Shown: positions 8,178 to 18,449, counted from the first letter of the stretch. The stretch: 64,000 bases of DNA from Mahella australiensis 50-1 BON (GCF_000213255.1 NC_015520.1:1942001-2006000); one strand, 5' to 3'. Translations and numbers: made by a program. Notes: generated by a model from the sequence alone, not told the origin.

Positions 8178-9866
8178 CTATTTATTACCATACTGTCTAT
8201 CGTAGGCTGTTTGCGTAAGCTCAAGGTATCTGGCAAGTCCAAGATCGTCCAACTGGCTTATATAATCTTCCCAATCCTTATCTATATTCATATCGCCTGT
8301 AACAAACCTGGCTATACTCTCCTTAACATAATCGTTTATAGTTACCTTGAGTTCATTATACTCCGTAGCCTCATCCGCCGTAAATGCCAACGGCGGAAGT
8401 ATTATATCGACAGGCGGTTCAAAGCCATCATACTTTTCCTGTGTCTCGACATACCATCTTCTCTCCGGATTATTAGGATCTCCATCCCATGCCTGACCAC
8501 TTTGAAGCCTATCAGGCGTGAATCCCGGATTCTCAAATTGCCAGTGCGAATTCTGTATGCTACCCCACTTCAATATAGGCACTATGACAGCTGGTTTGCC
8601 ATTTATACCTAATTCGCCTTCTTTAGGTTCCCGCCAATCCACTCCGGGCTCACCCCAACGCGACCATATGGAAGCTTCCTCACTGTAAAGTAAATCCGCC
8701 CATCTATATGCTACTTCAGGGTACTTACACGCTTTGGTTATTACAAACTTGTTTTGCGGTATCGGTAGATAATATCCCGACAGCTGCACGCCCTTAGGAC
8801 CTTTAAGAGGAGGAACAGCCGCGTAATCAAGCCAGCGTTGATTGGCTATATTGGAAAAACCAAGCGACGTCCCTGCAGGAGCAGCGCCCAATATGGGGGC
8901 ATCTGGATTATCGGCCAGTTGAGTCAATTGAGCATTGTCCTGCGTAAAGCTCACAGGGTCCAAAAGCCCCTCTGCACATAATTTCGCCATATATGCTAAT
9001 CCATCCCGCCATTCCGGTTTATTATATACGATGTCCACTTTGCCATTATTCACGACAAATCGGCCTGCGCTGTCATTATATATAAACGCGTTCATGATAA
9101 ATCCATCTATATTTGTATGCCAACCGGTTATCGCGCCGGCAAGGGGTATTTCGTCGGCTTTGCCGTTACCATTTGGGTCTTTCTCCTTAAACGCTTTCAA
9201 AGCATTGTAAAAATCGTCTGTCGTCTTGGGCATATCCATCCCCACGGCCGAAAGGAATTTTTCGTTGATCCACATCTTTTGGCCCCATCTGACATTATAG
9301 GGATCGGACACTTTGGGTAAAGTGTAGATCTTGCCGTCAGCTGAGGATATTTCCTGGCGCAGACTCTCAAACCCGGGATACTCCAAAACCTTCTTAAATT
9401 CTACTCCGTATTTATCTATATAGTCATTGAGCGCCACGAATGTTCCTTGGGACCCGTATTTCACCAGCATATCGTTTCCCATCTCTATGCCCATAAATAT
9501 GTCTGGGAGATCCTGATTGCTGGCCAGCACAAGGTTTACCTTAGTCATAGCATCTTTTTGCGGCACCAAGTCCCATTCGATATGGACATTTGTCTTATCT
9601 TCCATATACTTGGTTAATTTGTTGGTATTATAATCTTCCACCATCGGACTCTGAATGGTAAGGATTCTGAATGTTATCTTATCCTTAACCAAAGGAAATG
9701 TACCTGCAGGAGAAACCGTGACATCGCTTCCCGTATTTGCGGTATTTTCACCGGAAGTTTCGTTTTCGGTTTCAGCGTCGGACGATGGTTGTTGCTGAGA
9801 ACATCCTACCAATATTACGCCTATCGCTAAAGCCATACATAAAACTATCGACAATACTTTCTTCAT
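8178..9866 (-). CDS. Sugar ABC transporter solute-binding lipoprotein (family 1, LplA/YtcQ-like)
   Basis: A start at ATG 9866 lies ten bases after GGAGG; the ATG three codons upstream is too close to that site. The 562-residue protein has a lipoprotein signal peptide with the lipobox LVGC (Cys22), followed by a Ser/Glu/Thr-rich linker and an extracellular solute-binding domain of the large LplA/YtcQ type. Its partner permeases lie directly downstream in coordinate order (9973-11842). It would capture an oligosaccharide outside the cell. No ATPase gene is present; importers of this class commonly share an MsmX-type ATPase encoded elsewhere. Confidence 0.88.
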   Translation of the reverse strand: MKKVLSIVLCMALAIGVILVGCSQQQPSSDAETENETSGENTANTGSDVTVSPAGTFPLVKDKITFRILTIQSPMVEDYNTNKLTKYMEDKTNVHIEWDLVPQKDAMTKVNLVLASNQDLPDIFMGIEMGNDMLVKYGSQGTFVALNDYIDKYGVEFKKVLEYPGFESLRQEISSADGKIYTLPKVSDPYNVRWGQKMWINEKFLSAVGMDMPKTTDDFYNALKAFKEKDPNGNGKADEIPLAGAITGWHTNIDGFIMNAFIYNDSAGRFVVNNGKVDIVYNKPEWRDGLAYMAKLCAEGLLDPVSFTQDNAQLTQLADNPDAPILGAAPAGTSLGFSNIANQRWLDYAAVPPLKGPKGVQLSGYYLPIPQNKFVITKACKYPEVAYRWADLLYSEEASIWSRWGEPGVDWREPKEGELGINGKPAVIVPILKWGSIQNSHWQFENPGFTPDRLQSGQAWDGDPNNPERRWYVETQEKYDGFEPPVDIILPPLAFTADEATEYNELKVTINDYVKESIARFVTGDMNIDKDWEDYISQLDDLGLARYLELTQTAYDRQYGNK

Positions 9867-9972
9867 AATCTCCATACCTCCAAATTTTTATTTCCTTTAA
9901 ATAGTACACCCTAACCATATAATGCACCTATGTCATGATAACATTCAATAAGATCACCTCCTTCATAATAGG

Positions 9973-10863
9973 TCAACCTTTAATAGCGCCTATCATAACG
10001 CCTTTGACAAAATATTTTTGAACAAACGGGTATATACACAATACGGGCACACTAGCTACGACGATAAGGGAATATTTAAGTAGATCGGCAAGACCCTGCT
10101 TAGCTACCATGAGCTCCGTATCTGCAACCATGTTGGGATCAATGGAATTCATAATCAAAATGTCCCTTAAAACGATCTGCAATGGATACAGTTCCTTTTT
10201 GCTAAGATAGATAAAAGCATTGAAGAACTCATTCCAGTGCCCAACTCCGTAGAATAATACCAACACAGCCGTTATCGCCTTAGATAGCGGCAAAACGACG
10301 CTCCATATAAACTGGATATCGCTGCATCCATCCAATTGAGCCGCTTCAAGGAGCTCATCCGGTATGGTATTTTGATAATATGTTCTGGTTATGATCACAT
10401 TCCATACACTGATAGCTCCGGGGATTATCAATGCCCACCTTGTATTGATCAATCCAAGTTGGCTAACCAACAAATATGTCGGTATAAGCCCTCCATTGAA
10501 GATCATCGTAAAAGCGAACAGAAACATAAACGCATCGCGACCATAAAAATCCTTCCGCGATAACGGATAAGCCGCCAATACAGTCATGACCAGATTGACC
10601 GCCGTGCCAACCACTGTATAAATGATTGTATTGCCATAACCGGTAAGTATATAGTCGTTCTCAAAAACCGCTTTATACCCTGCTAATGAGAAATCCACCG
10701 GAAACAGCCATACCTTGCCGGATGTTACCGCCTGAGGAGAACTAAACGACGCGCTTACTATATAAATGAGCGGATAAAGCACCACGATAAGGCAAATTAT
10801 TAAAAATGTGTTGTTAACAGCATTAAATATCACATCCGCCCTTGTTCTCTTGATTTTTCCCAT
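9973..10863 (-). CDS. Carbohydrate ABC transporter permease (LplC/YtcP-like)
   Basis: The 296-residue membrane protein has about six hydrophobic segments. It carries the permease EAA-type loop ELLEAAQLDGCSDIQFIWSV near residue 175, which contacts the ATPase, and ends with the conserved KYFVKGVMIGAIKG of LplC/YtcP permeases. An AAGGAG site precedes the ATG. It pairs with the LplB-like permease 19 bases upstream and the solute-binding lipoprotein downstream. Confidence 0.9.
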   Translation of the reverse strand: MGKIKRTRADVIFNAVNNTFLIICLIVVLYPLIYIVSASFSSPQAVTSGKVWLFPVDFSLAGYKAVFENDYILTGYGNTIIYTVVGTAVNLVMTVLAAYPLSRKDFYGRDAFMFLFAFTMIFNGGLIPTYLLVSQLGLINTRWALIIPGAISVWNVIITRTYYQNTIPDELLEAAQLDGCSDIQFIWSVVLPLSKAITAVLVLFYGVGHWNEFFNAFIYLSKKELYPLQIVLRDILIMNSIDPNMVADTELMVAKQGLADLLKYSLIVVASVPVLCIYPFVQKYFVKGVMIGAIKG

Positions 10864-10882
10864 AAATCTCGCTCCTTTCCGT

Positions 10883-11842
10883 TCACCATAGACTTACTTC
10901 GCCAACCCTTTTGGCTATTTGGTTTACTGTAACGATCAATACAAAATTAACCACTGAATTAAACAATCCTATGGCCGTCGAGTATGAAAAGTCTCCTGCA
11001 GATGATGCTAGGCCCATTTTATATACATAAGTGGATATTATCTCCGAGGATCTCAAATTCAGAGGGTTTTGCATAAGGAAAACCTTCTCAAAGCCGATAT
11101 TCATTATCTGCCCGGCATTCATTATAAGCAATATTATGGCCGTTGGCATTATGCCAGGGATATCTATATGAATAATCCTTTGGAATCTGCTGGCGCCATC
11201 CACTATCGCAGCCTCATGCAGTGACGGATCTATCCCGGCCAATGCCGCAAGATAGATAATCGAACCCCATCCAGTACTCTGCCAAACTCCAGACCACACA
11301 TATATAGAACCGAAATACTGTGACTTGCCCATAAAATCAGTCGGAGTGCCTCCCAATATTTCAATGATTTTATTTATAATGCCGATTCGCGGGGACAAGA
11401 ATTGCATAACAATACCTACCATTACAACGGTCGATATAAAATGCGGTGCGTATGTGATGGTCTGCACGGATTTCTTGAACATACCGTCTTTAGTGCTATT
11501 TAGCGACAAGGCTAATATAATAGGAATAGGAAAACCCGCTATCAATTGATATACGCTGAGGCTTAGAGTATTACCTATAATCCTCCATGCGTCATGCCTG
11601 CGAAAAAACCTTGCGAAATTGTCCAATCCGACCCACGGGCTACTCCAGATACCCTTAGTCGGCATATAGTCTCTGAATGCGATTTGAGCACCGTACATTG
11701 GGTAATAGTTAAACACTAAAATATAAATCACAGGAAGCAATATTATCAAATATAATTGAGAACTCTTTTTCATAAGCTTCCAGCGATTTTGTTTTTTGTT
11801 CGGTAATGCAATAGTACCTGAACTTTCAACTTTTGCCGTCAT
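10883..11842 (-). CDS. Carbohydrate ABC transporter permease (LplB-like)
   Basis: The 319-residue product has a charged cytosolic N-terminus, about six transmembrane segments and the EAA-loop motif LHEAAIVDGASRFQRIIHID near residue 215. RDYMPTKGIWSSPWVGLDNF is typical of the LplB/YtcN branch. GGAGGAG precedes the ATG. It is the first transporter gene downstream of the AraC-type regulator, from which it is separated by a terminator and a 160-base leader, so it is probably controlled by that regulator. Confidence 0.9.
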   Translation of the reverse strand: MTAKVESSGTIALPNKKQNRWKLMKKSSQLYLIILLPVIYILVFNYYPMYGAQIAFRDYMPTKGIWSSPWVGLDNFARFFRRHDAWRIIGNTLSLSVYQLIAGFPIPIILALSLNSTKDGMFKKSVQTITYAPHFISTVVMVGIVMQFLSPRIGIINKIIEILGGTPTDFMGKSQYFGSIYVWSGVWQSTGWGSIIYLAALAGIDPSLHEAAIVDGASRFQRIIHIDIPGIMPTAIILLIMNAGQIMNIGFEKVFLMQNPLNLRSSEIISTYVYKMGLASSAGDFSYSTAIGLFNSVVNFVLIVTVNQIAKRVGEVSLW

Positions 11843-12006
11843 GATTAAATCAATCTCCTCCTTCTACAACTAATAAATTCAACAGATGTTCTGGATATAA
11901 TATATTATTGGCCTTACTATAAATAAAGTTGAAATCCATCCCGTGCGATGATTTGTTCCGCATTTTAAATGATGAATCTGTGAGAAAGAATGATTTTATC
12001 CCGATG

Positions 12007-12037
12007 AGCAGCAAAAAAACCCCTTATCGGGGTTTTT
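12007..12037 (-). terminator. Intrinsic terminator of the AraC-type regulator gene
   Basis: AAAAACCCC TTAT CGGGGTTTTT forms a GC stem flanked by A and T runs, so it can work on either strand. It lies 27 bases downstream of the regulator stop codon. Confidence 0.8.
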
Positions 12038-12063
12038 AGCGTAGAGTTTTGATATTACAATCT

Positions 12064-14400
12064 TTAGTCATGGGAAATGGTATTCTCCATTTTATGTTGC
12101 CTATAAACGCTCGGGCTTACGCCGTATATCCTTCTAAAAGCCTTATAAAATGTATTATTGTTATTATATCCCACGTGACTTGCAATATCGGCAATAGGTA
12201 ATTTACTCTCGATTAACATCTCTGCAGCATTTTCCATCCGAAGTCTTTCCACATATGTTGAAAGATTTTCACCTGTGCGGTCTTTAAAAAACTGAGACAA
12301 ATACTTTTCCGTTAAACCGAATTTCGAAGCTATACTGGCCAAACATAATCCATCGTCGATATAATTAACTTTTATATATTCTATAATCTCTCTTAACATA
12401 TCGTCCCGACGAGATTGTTTTTTTTGTTGGACATAAGCACATAGGCTTTTGAATATACTTATTATACTCTCAGATATATCTTCGATCGACTGATACTCAT
12501 TCATTTTCTCCATCAATCCGCTTATGCCGATCGCATCTTGCTCTTGTTGGGTTAGAATCTCATTTTTTATTTTAGTTATAGTACCGCGGATTTCATAGAT
12601 AAAATCTTCCATATCCTGTTCAGACAAATTATCTCGCGTGAAATTTTTAGCCAAAAGTTCGTTGAGCAAAGATAGTGCCTCTTCTTCTTCACCTGTTTCA
12701 GTAAGATTTATTAGGCGCATTTCCGTCTCTATAGGATAATGATACCCCAAACCAGGCAAGGCTATATCCTTAAACCAGGCAATTCTTTTGACTTTTCCCC
12801 CATATCTGTAATAATCCAATGCCTTAATGGCCTCCCTAAACGATTTGTTTATACCTAACAGATCTGTGCATATATTTCCTATGCCGAAAGACACAATAAT
12901 ATTATAATTCTGCTGCAGCTCATCGACCAGCGGCTTTAGAACATCTTCAATTTTATCATCGAACTCCTCTATATCGTTATGGCTTAAAGCTGTTAAGACA
13001 GCTACTTTATCTTGATCAACATCATGCAAATAATTCTGCCATGGTAACCTCTCAGTTACCTCTTTGGCAGCCACCACCCTTTTCACATTCGTTTCATTTG
13101 AATTATTCATGTCGTTTTCCATAGCAAAGCTATTTAGTTTCATAACCAAAACAATAAAATACTCCCCTTTAATATCTATTCTCGCATAAGAGGATGCGGC
13201 CTCAATATCCTTCAATTGGCTAAAGCCACCGCGAAGAAGTCGTTCAAAGAAACTTACTCTTAAAAACGGGACTTGTTTTTCCAAATATTCTCGCAAATCT
13301 TTATTGTTTCTAACTAACTGAAGTACCGTATCTTCTATAAAGTCATATTCATTGGATGTCGGACTATTGTTACCAACCGCATTTTGCAACCTTTTTATAA
13401 GTCTTTTTATAGGCATACTGTTTCGGCTGGCCAAAATAAATGCGGTAATAAGCCCTATAAGTAAGGTCGCCATAATGCTGATAACAAATATTCCTCTAAC
13501 ACCGCTGACTTGTTCCCGGAATATTCCAGACGGCAATACGGTTATATAAGTCCAATCCCTGCTGAATGACTCAGCATACAAAACAACCACATCTTGACCG
13601 TTCACCATTTCCTCTTTATATCCCGCGGACAATTCAAACGCCATATCAATGCTATTCAAATCATCGACTTCCATATTTGCGGAGGTAATTATCCTGTCAG
13701 AGCTATCCACAATACATGCCCAACCATCATTGGCTATATCTGGTGTCATAAGGTATTCTAACACTTTATTTTCATCGATCAATACCATAATAGCCCCTTT
13801 ATAATTATAAGGCTCTCCCATAGGAATAGATTGTACATATGTCAATTCCGGTTTCGGATTATAGCCCTTTATAACCGAGTGAGCCGGCCAAATATCTTTA
13901 TAATGATACGTACCTAGAATCTCATTCTTCCATTCCTTATAATCCATATTCTCATAGCTTAAAGATTCTTTGTAGAAACTTTGTGTTCTTACTGACATAG
14001 CATTGGATGAAATCAAAGCCTCCGTATTTTTTGAGAAAATATAAAAATCATCGATGAAACTGTTGATAATATTATAAGATGGTAGCTTCAAAAAGGCGCT
14101 GCGAAGCTTATAATAATCTTGGGTCTTCATAGGATTTTTTATATTCAGCATGTTAATAACTTCCTGATTCATCGCTAATTGATCTATCATATTATCGACT
14201 TCCACAAAACGCGCTTCGAGCACATCCCTGCTTTTCTTAAGAGCACTAAGACCATCTTGAATGGCATCCTCCTTTGCCATTTTTAAAGCCTCGTTATAAG
14301 CAAGGCCCCCTATCGAAATGGTCAAACCTAATATAATCAAATAAGATACCATAAATCGCATGAAACTATTTGTCTTACCCCTGACTTTGCGTTTCAACAA
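12064..14400 (-). CDS. Membrane-bound AraC-family transcriptional regulator (YesS/YtdP-type)
   Basis: The likely start is TTG 14400, ten bases after GGGGGAGGAG; a longer frame from 14505 has no ribosome site. The 778-residue product begins with a transmembrane segment (FMRFMVSYLIILGLTISIGG), then an extracellular cache-like sensor region, and a second transmembrane segment near residue 300 (VISIMATLLIGLITAFILAS). A cytosolic linker leads to a C-terminal AraC double helix-turn-helix (SIASKFGLTEKYLSQFF and IADIASHVGYNNNNTFYKAF). Such proteins sense extracellular sugars and activate the adjacent LplABC-type importer genes. It is transcribed toward them. Confidence 0.88.
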   Translation of the reverse strand: MLKRKVRGKTNSFMRFMVSYLIILGLTISIGGLAYNEALKMAKEDAIQDGLSALKKSRDVLEARFVEVDNMIDQLAMNQEVINMLNIKNPMKTQDYYKLRSAFLKLPSYNIINSFIDDFYIFSKNTEALISSNAMSVRTQSFYKESLSYENMDYKEWKNEILGTYHYKDIWPAHSVIKGYNPKPELTYVQSIPMGEPYNYKGAIMVLIDENKVLEYLMTPDIANDGWACIVDSSDRIITSANMEVDDLNSIDMAFELSAGYKEEMVNGQDVVVLYAESFSRDWTYITVLPSGIFREQVSGVRGIFVISIMATLLIGLITAFILASRNSMPIKRLIKRLQNAVGNNSPTSNEYDFIEDTVLQLVRNNKDLREYLEKQVPFLRVSFFERLLRGGFSQLKDIEAASSYARIDIKGEYFIVLVMKLNSFAMENDMNNSNETNVKRVVAAKEVTERLPWQNYLHDVDQDKVAVLTALSHNDIEEFDDKIEDVLKPLVDELQQNYNIIVSFGIGNICTDLLGINKSFREAIKALDYYRYGGKVKRIAWFKDIALPGLGYHYPIETEMRLINLTETGEEEEALSLLNELLAKNFTRDNLSEQDMEDFIYEIRGTITKIKNEILTQQEQDAIGISGLMEKMNEYQSIEDISESIISIFKSLCAYVQQKKQSRRDDMLREIIEYIKVNYIDDGLCLASIASKFGLTEKYLSQFFKDRTGENLSTYVERLRMENAAEMLIESKLPIADIASHVGYNNNNTFYKAFRRIYGVSPSVYRQHKMENTISHD

Positions 14401-14530
14401 CTGACAGTGTCTCCTCCCCCTGTTCAAATACTCATCTATATTATAACATCCTGATGAGAAAAGATAAATATCGTCGTAGCCCTTAGGCGTATAACGCCGT
14501 ATCATTTTAATTTCATTTATGATAAAATGT

Positions 14531-14559
14531 ATTATAATTGTTTACTGCTTAGCTTTCAA
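14531..14559 (-). promoter_or_regulatory. Sigma-A-type promoter of the AraC-type regulator
   Basis: On the minus strand TTGAAA (14554-14559), a 17-base spacer and TATAAT (14531-14536) make a near-consensus promoter. Transcription would start near 14524 and give a leader of about 125 bases before the TTG start. Confidence 0.75.
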
Positions 14560-14667
14560 CGTACATAGGCGAAGATAACGATCAGCTTTCTAGCTCATAT
14601 CTTATCAAGCTCATAAGATGGTGCACAGTAAGTAGTAACATAGAGTATGCCAAAAGGTGGTATTATC

Positions 14668-15510
14668 ATGAGAGAAATAGATGCAAAAATTATAACCGAT
14701 ACGGTGGAAAGCCTGTGTATAGACGCGGCCTGCGGTCTCGGCCAGGATGTCGAGCAACTTATACGGGATGCTGCTAAAAAAGAATCGTTGCCGCGAGCTC
14801 AATATATATTGAACCAGCTAATCGACAATATAAAACTAGCCCGCGAGCAGCAAATGCCTATATGTCAGGATACCGGCATGGCGGTGGTCTTTGTGGAAAT
14901 GGGCCAGGACGTGCATATAACCGGCAGTTATATAATCGATGCTATAAACGAAGGGGTGAGGCGCGGTTATCGAAAAGGCTATTTGCGAAAGTCGGTGGTA
15001 AAAGATCCTCTTGAGCGCGTAAATACTGGCGACAATACGCCGGCCATAATACATGTTGAAATAGTACCCGGTTCATCCTTATCCATTACTGTCGCCCCCA
15101 AGGGATTCGGCAGTGAGAACATGAGCGCTCTTAAGATGCTGAAACCCGCTGACGGTATAGACGGTATAAAGGCATTCGTGCTGGATACGGTAAAAGCAGC
15201 CGGCGGCAATCCATGTCCACCGGTTATACTCGGCATAGGCATAGGCGGCACTATGGAAAAGGCTGCGTATATAGCTAAAAAAGCCTTATTGAGGGATGCC
15301 GGCCAACCCAATTCAAATGAATCTGTAGCTTCACTGGAGCAGGAATTGCTCCATACCATCAATGCCCTTGGCATAGGTCCGCAGGGGTTAGGCGGAGCGG
15401 TTACAGCCCTGGCTGTTCACATAGAAACATTCGCTACGCATATAGCAGGATTACCGGTAGCTATAAATATGCAATGCCATGCTTCCAGGCATAAAACCGC
15501 TGTTTTATAG
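14668..15510 (+). CDS. fumA: Fumarate hydratase class I, alpha subunit
   Basis: I set the start at ATG 14668 (MREIDAK), seven bases after AGGTGG; an in-frame ATG at 14647 has no Shine-Dalgarno. The 280-residue product is the N-terminal half of class I Fe-S hydro-lyases, with CQDTGMAVVF near residue 69 and NPCPPVILGIGIGG near 185, regions carrying the cysteines that bind the 4Fe-4S cluster. With the beta subunit downstream it interconverts fumarate and malate. L-tartrate dehydratase subunits share this split layout, but no tartrate genes are nearby, so fumarase is preferred. Confidence 0.85.
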   Translation: MREIDAKIITDTVESLCIDAACGLGQDVEQLIRDAAKKESLPRAQYILNQLIDNIKLAREQQMPICQDTGMAVVFVEMGQDVHITGSYIIDAINEGVRRGYRKGYLRKSVVKDPLERVNTGDNTPAIIHVEIVPGSSLSITVAPKGFGSENMSALKMLKPADGIDGIKAFVLDTVKAAGGNPCPPVILGIGIGGTMEKAAYIAKKALLRDAGQPNSNESVASLEQELLHTINALGIGPQGLGGAVTALAVHIETFATHIAGLPVAINMQCHASRHKTAVL

Positions 15511-15522
15511 GAGGATTGAAAT

Positions 15523-16050
15523 ATGGAAATTAAAAGCATAATAAGCCCATTGTCAAAAGCCGCTATAGATGAGCTTAATGCCGGCGACATGGTCAAAATG
15601 ACCGGTATAATTTATACAGCCCGCGATGCAGCTCACAAGCGTATGATACAGCTACTAAATCAAAATCTACCTTTGCCCTTTGATATAGCCGGCCAAACCA
15701 TATACTATGCCGGACCGTGTCCGCCTAAGCCTGGTCAGGTCATCGGTTCCGCAGGCCCCACAACCAGCAGCCGCGTCGATGTATATACACCGCCGTTACT
15801 GGCACACGGTCTAAATGCCATGATAGGCAAGGGTCCCAGAAGCCGCGCTGTAATAGACGCCATGGTAAAATATAAAGCCGTTTATCTGGCTGCCACAGGG
15901 GGTGCCGGAGCTTTAATAGCCGACTGCATAAAGAAAGCCGACATAGTGGCCTTTGAGGATCTTGGACCCGAGGCCATATATCGGCTTGTTGTAGAAGATT
16001 TGCCGCTCATAGTCGCCATAGATTGTCATGGCAACAGCCTATATTCTTGA
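15523..16050 (+). CDS. fumB: Fumarate hydratase class I, beta subunit
   Basis: The 175-residue product matches the C-terminal half of class I fumarases. It has GDMVKMTGIIYTARDAAHKR near residue 20, a GPTTSSRVDVYTP block near 85 and GGAGALIADCI near 125. It starts 12 bases after the alpha subunit stop with an AGGAGG site, so the two are translated from one transcript and form one enzyme. Its stop codon nearly touches the stop of the convergent metK gene. Confidence 0.85.
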   Translation: MEIKSIISPLSKAAIDELNAGDMVKMTGIIYTARDAAHKRMIQLLNQNLPLPFDIAGQTIYYAGPCPPKPGQVIGSAGPTTSSRVDVYTPPLLAHGLNAMIGKGPRSRAVIDAMVKYKAVYLAATGGAGALIADCIKKADIVAFEDLGPEAIYRLVVEDLPLIVAIDCHGNSLYS

Positions 16051-16051
16051 G

Positions 16052-17245
16052 CTATATCATTGATTTTGCTTGTTCAAGCAATATACCCGCTTTATCGGTT
16101 TTTTCCCACGGCAGGTTCAAATCGGGGCGGCCGAAATGCCCATATGCCGCTACCTGCCTGTATATCGGGCGCCGTAGGTCAAGATTGTTTATAATAGCAG
16201 CCGGCCGTAGATCAAAATTGCGCTTGACTAGATCTACGAGGACGTCATCTGTTACTTTGCCTGTACCGAAAGTATCCACCAATATTGATACCGGATGAGC
16301 CACACCTATGGCGTAGGCCAATTGCACCTCGCATTTTTTAGCCAAACCAGCCGCTATTATATTCTTGGCTACATATCGCGCCGCATAGTTGGCCGAGCGA
16401 TCCACTTTGGTAGGATCTTTACCTGAAAATGAGCCACCTCCATGCCTGCCGTATCCGCCGTAAGTATCTACTATTATCTTTCGTCCGGTCAAACCTGAAT
16501 CTCCCTGCGGACCGCCTACTACAAATCGACCTGTGGGATTTATATAATATTTCGTGTTATCGTCAAGCAAATCGGCCGGTATAACCGCCTTTATGACATG
16601 TTCTATTATATCCCTTTCTATGGTATCATGATCGACTTCCGATCCGTGCTGTGTGGATATAACCACCGTATCCACCCTTACCGGTCTATCGTCCTGGTAT
16701 TCAACTGTCACCTGTGACTTACCGTCAGGCCTTATATATGGCAGTATATCGTTTTTACGCACATATGCTAATCGACGGGTTAGCTCATGAGCTAGTGCTA
16801 TAGGCATAGGCATAAGCTCAGGGGTTTCATCACAGGCAAAGCCGAACATCATGCCTTGGTCTCCTGCCCCTATAGTTTCATACTCTTCCGTTGAAAGACC
16901 TTTCTTTATCTCCAATGCCTGGTTTACACCCAACGCTATATCGGGCGACTGTTCATCGATGGATGTTATGACTGCACAGGTATCGCCGTCAAAACCATAC
17001 TTTGCTCTGGTATACCCGATCTCTTTTATAGTGTTGCGCGCTATCTTAGGTATATCGACATAACAGTCAGTAGATATTTCACCCAACACCAAAACCAAGC
17101 CTGTAGTAACGGCCACCTCACATGCCACCCTACCCATAGGGTCCTTGGACATTATATCATCCAATATGGCGTCAGCTATTTGATCGCAGATCTTATCGGG
17201 GTGACCCTCAGTAACCGACTCTGAAGTAAAAAATCTTTTGTTCAT
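16052..17245 (-). CDS. metK: S-adenosylmethionine synthetase
   Basis: The 397-residue enzyme makes S-adenosylmethionine from methionine and ATP. It shows the family landmarks [18 protein letters not shown] (residues 11-28), [10 protein letters not shown] near 118 and [16 protein letters not shown] near 265, which bind ATP, phosphates and metal. Length is normal. It is preceded by a SAM-I riboswitch and its own promoter, so expression should fall when SAM is plentiful. It converges with the fumarase genes with one base between stop codons. Confidence 0.97.
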   Translation of the reverse strand: MNKRFFTSESVTEGHPDKICDQIADAILDDIMSKDPMGRVACEVAVTTGLVLVLGEISTDCYVDIPKIARNTIKEIGYTRAKYGFDGDTCAVITSIDEQSPDIALGVNQALEIKKGLSTEEYETIGAGDQGMMFGFACDETPELMPMPIALAHELTRRLAYVRKNDILPYIRPDGKSQVTVEYQDDRPVRVDTVVISTQHGSEVDHDTIERDIIEHVIKAVIPADLLDDNTKYYINPTGRFVVGGPQGDSGLTGRKIIVDTYGGYGRHGGGSFSGKDPTKVDRSANYAARYVAKNIIAAGLAKKCEVQLAYAIGVAHPVSILVDTFGTGKVTDDVLVDLVKRNFDLRPAAIINNLDLRRPIYRQVAAYGHFGRPDLNLPWEKTDKAGILLEQAKSMI

Positions 17246-17307
17246 GCTTTTATTAGTCCTTTCCTTTCTGCTCTACACCAAAGCCTTTTGAAACATTACA
17301 TATGCAA

Positions 17308-17456
17308 TAAAAAACCTCTTCTGAAATGAAGAGGTTTTATTCTATCACATACCCTCATCTTTCAGAAGGAAATACCTCCTGCAGGAATTAGCACCGGACC
17401 TAATGGCCGGTTGCTGGGTTTCATCGGGCCCGTCCCTCCACCTCTCTGGATAAAGG
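17308..17456 (-). ncRNA. SAM-I (S-box) riboswitch with expression-platform terminator
   Basis: On the minus strand the leader reads TTATCCAGAGAGGTGGAGGG, then CGGGCCCGATGAAACCCAGC, AACCGGCC, GGTGCTAATTCCTGCAG: the conserved P1 to P4 core of the S-box. A terminator stem (AAACCTCTTC / GAAGAGGTTTTTT) follows at about 17308-17340, giving the usual off-switch on SAM binding. The metK gene lies directly downstream. Confidence 0.95.
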
Positions 17457-17482
17457 CTTTGCCGTATTTAATTTTCATAAAT

Positions 17483-17511
17483 ATAGTAACATAATTGGCT
17501 TTCAGCGTCAA
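17483..17511 (-). promoter_or_regulatory. Sigma-A-type promoter of the metK riboswitch transcript
   Basis: TTGACG (17506-17511), 17 bases, then TACTAT (17483-17488) on the minus strand, just upstream of the S-box aptamer. The -35 box ends five bases before the murB stop codon. Confidence 0.75.
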
Positions 17512-17515
17512 TAGG

Positions 17516-18433
17516 CTAATTCTCCTCGCCTACTACTTGTATCTCCAACTCCAATTCTACAGCGAACAGCTCTTTTATACGCTGCTTGACGATGTTTATA
17601 AGCTCCAGTACATCCTTTGCCGTAGCATTGCCGCGGTTTATTATAAAGCCGGCATGTTTCTCCGATACCTGGGCATCGCCCACGCACATACCTTTTAAGC
17701 CGGCTTGTTCTATCATCGGGCCCACATAGCAACCACAAGGTCTTTTGAATACGCTTCCTGCGCTCGGGTATTCCAGCGGCTGTTTTGCTCGACGCCTCAG
17801 ATTCAAATCGTTTATATTATCCATGCATACTTGCGGTTCTCGCGGCTCAAGGCATAGTTTAGCCTCAAGCAGCGTATATCTCCCGTTCCGAAATATGCTG
17901 CTTCGATAACCGTATTTCAATTCTTCAGATCGAAACCATCTATCATTCCCATTTGCATCAATGGCGTGGACGGACTGCACCACATCTTTCATCTCACCGC
18001 CGTAAGCACCGGCATTCATGACCAATGCACCGCCCAATGTGCCTGGTATCCCCGCTGCGAACTCCATACCGCCTAATCCACGTTTGGCTAATACCCTGCA
18101 CAACCTGGACAACAGTATCCCGCTTTGAACGGTCACCAATGTGTTCTCTATATCCACTTTAGCCCACTTATGAGCGATCTGCATGACCACACCTCGTATG
18201 CCGCCGTCCAGAACAAGCAAATCAGTGCCGTTGCCCATAACAAGCAACGGCACTCCATGCTCACCGCATATTCTCAATACGCCGTATATCTCATTTAATT
18301 TATCCGGAGTAACAAATATATCCGCCGGCCCGCCTATCTTAAAAGACGTATGAGCTTTCATAGGCTCATCTACTTTTATATTTACCGGATCAATTTCCGT
18401 ACATAATAGGCGGTATATTTGTTCCTTGTCCAA
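17516..18433 (-). CDS. murB: UDP-N-acetylenolpyruvoylglucosamine reductase
   Basis: The 305-residue flavoenzyme reduces UDP-GlcNAc-enolpyruvate to UDP-MurNAc in peptidoglycan synthesis. Signs are HTSFKIGGPAD near residue 28, the FAD-binding PGTLGGALVMNAGAYGGEM near 130, YGYRSSIF near 170, SAGSVFKRP with the catalytic Ser near 225, and EKHAGFIINRG near 260. It starts at TTG after GAGGGG. It lies 16 bases after the ROK kinase and closes a long co-directional gene array. Confidence 0.95.
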   Translation of the reverse strand: MDKEQIYRLLCTEIDPVNIKVDEPMKAHTSFKIGGPADIFVTPDKLNEIYGVLRICGEHGVPLLVMGNGTDLLVLDGGIRGVVMQIAHKWAKVDIENTLVTVQSGILLSRLCRVLAKRGLGGMEFAAGIPGTLGGALVMNAGAYGGEMKDVVQSVHAIDANGNDRWFRSEELKYGYRSSIFRNGRYTLLEAKLCLEPREPQVCMDNINDLNLRRRAKQPLEYPSAGSVFKRPCGCYVGPMIEQAGLKGMCVGDAQVSEKHAGFIINRGNATAKDVLELINIVKQRIKELFAVELELEIQVVGEEN

Positions 18434-18449
18434 AAGTCATAACCCCTCG

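Noticed and set aside
8165-8181. 17-base near-identity with 31131-31147 (CTAATYGCAGGTACTAT)
   Set aside because: One mismatch in 17 bases is expected several times by chance in all-against-all comparison of 64 kb.
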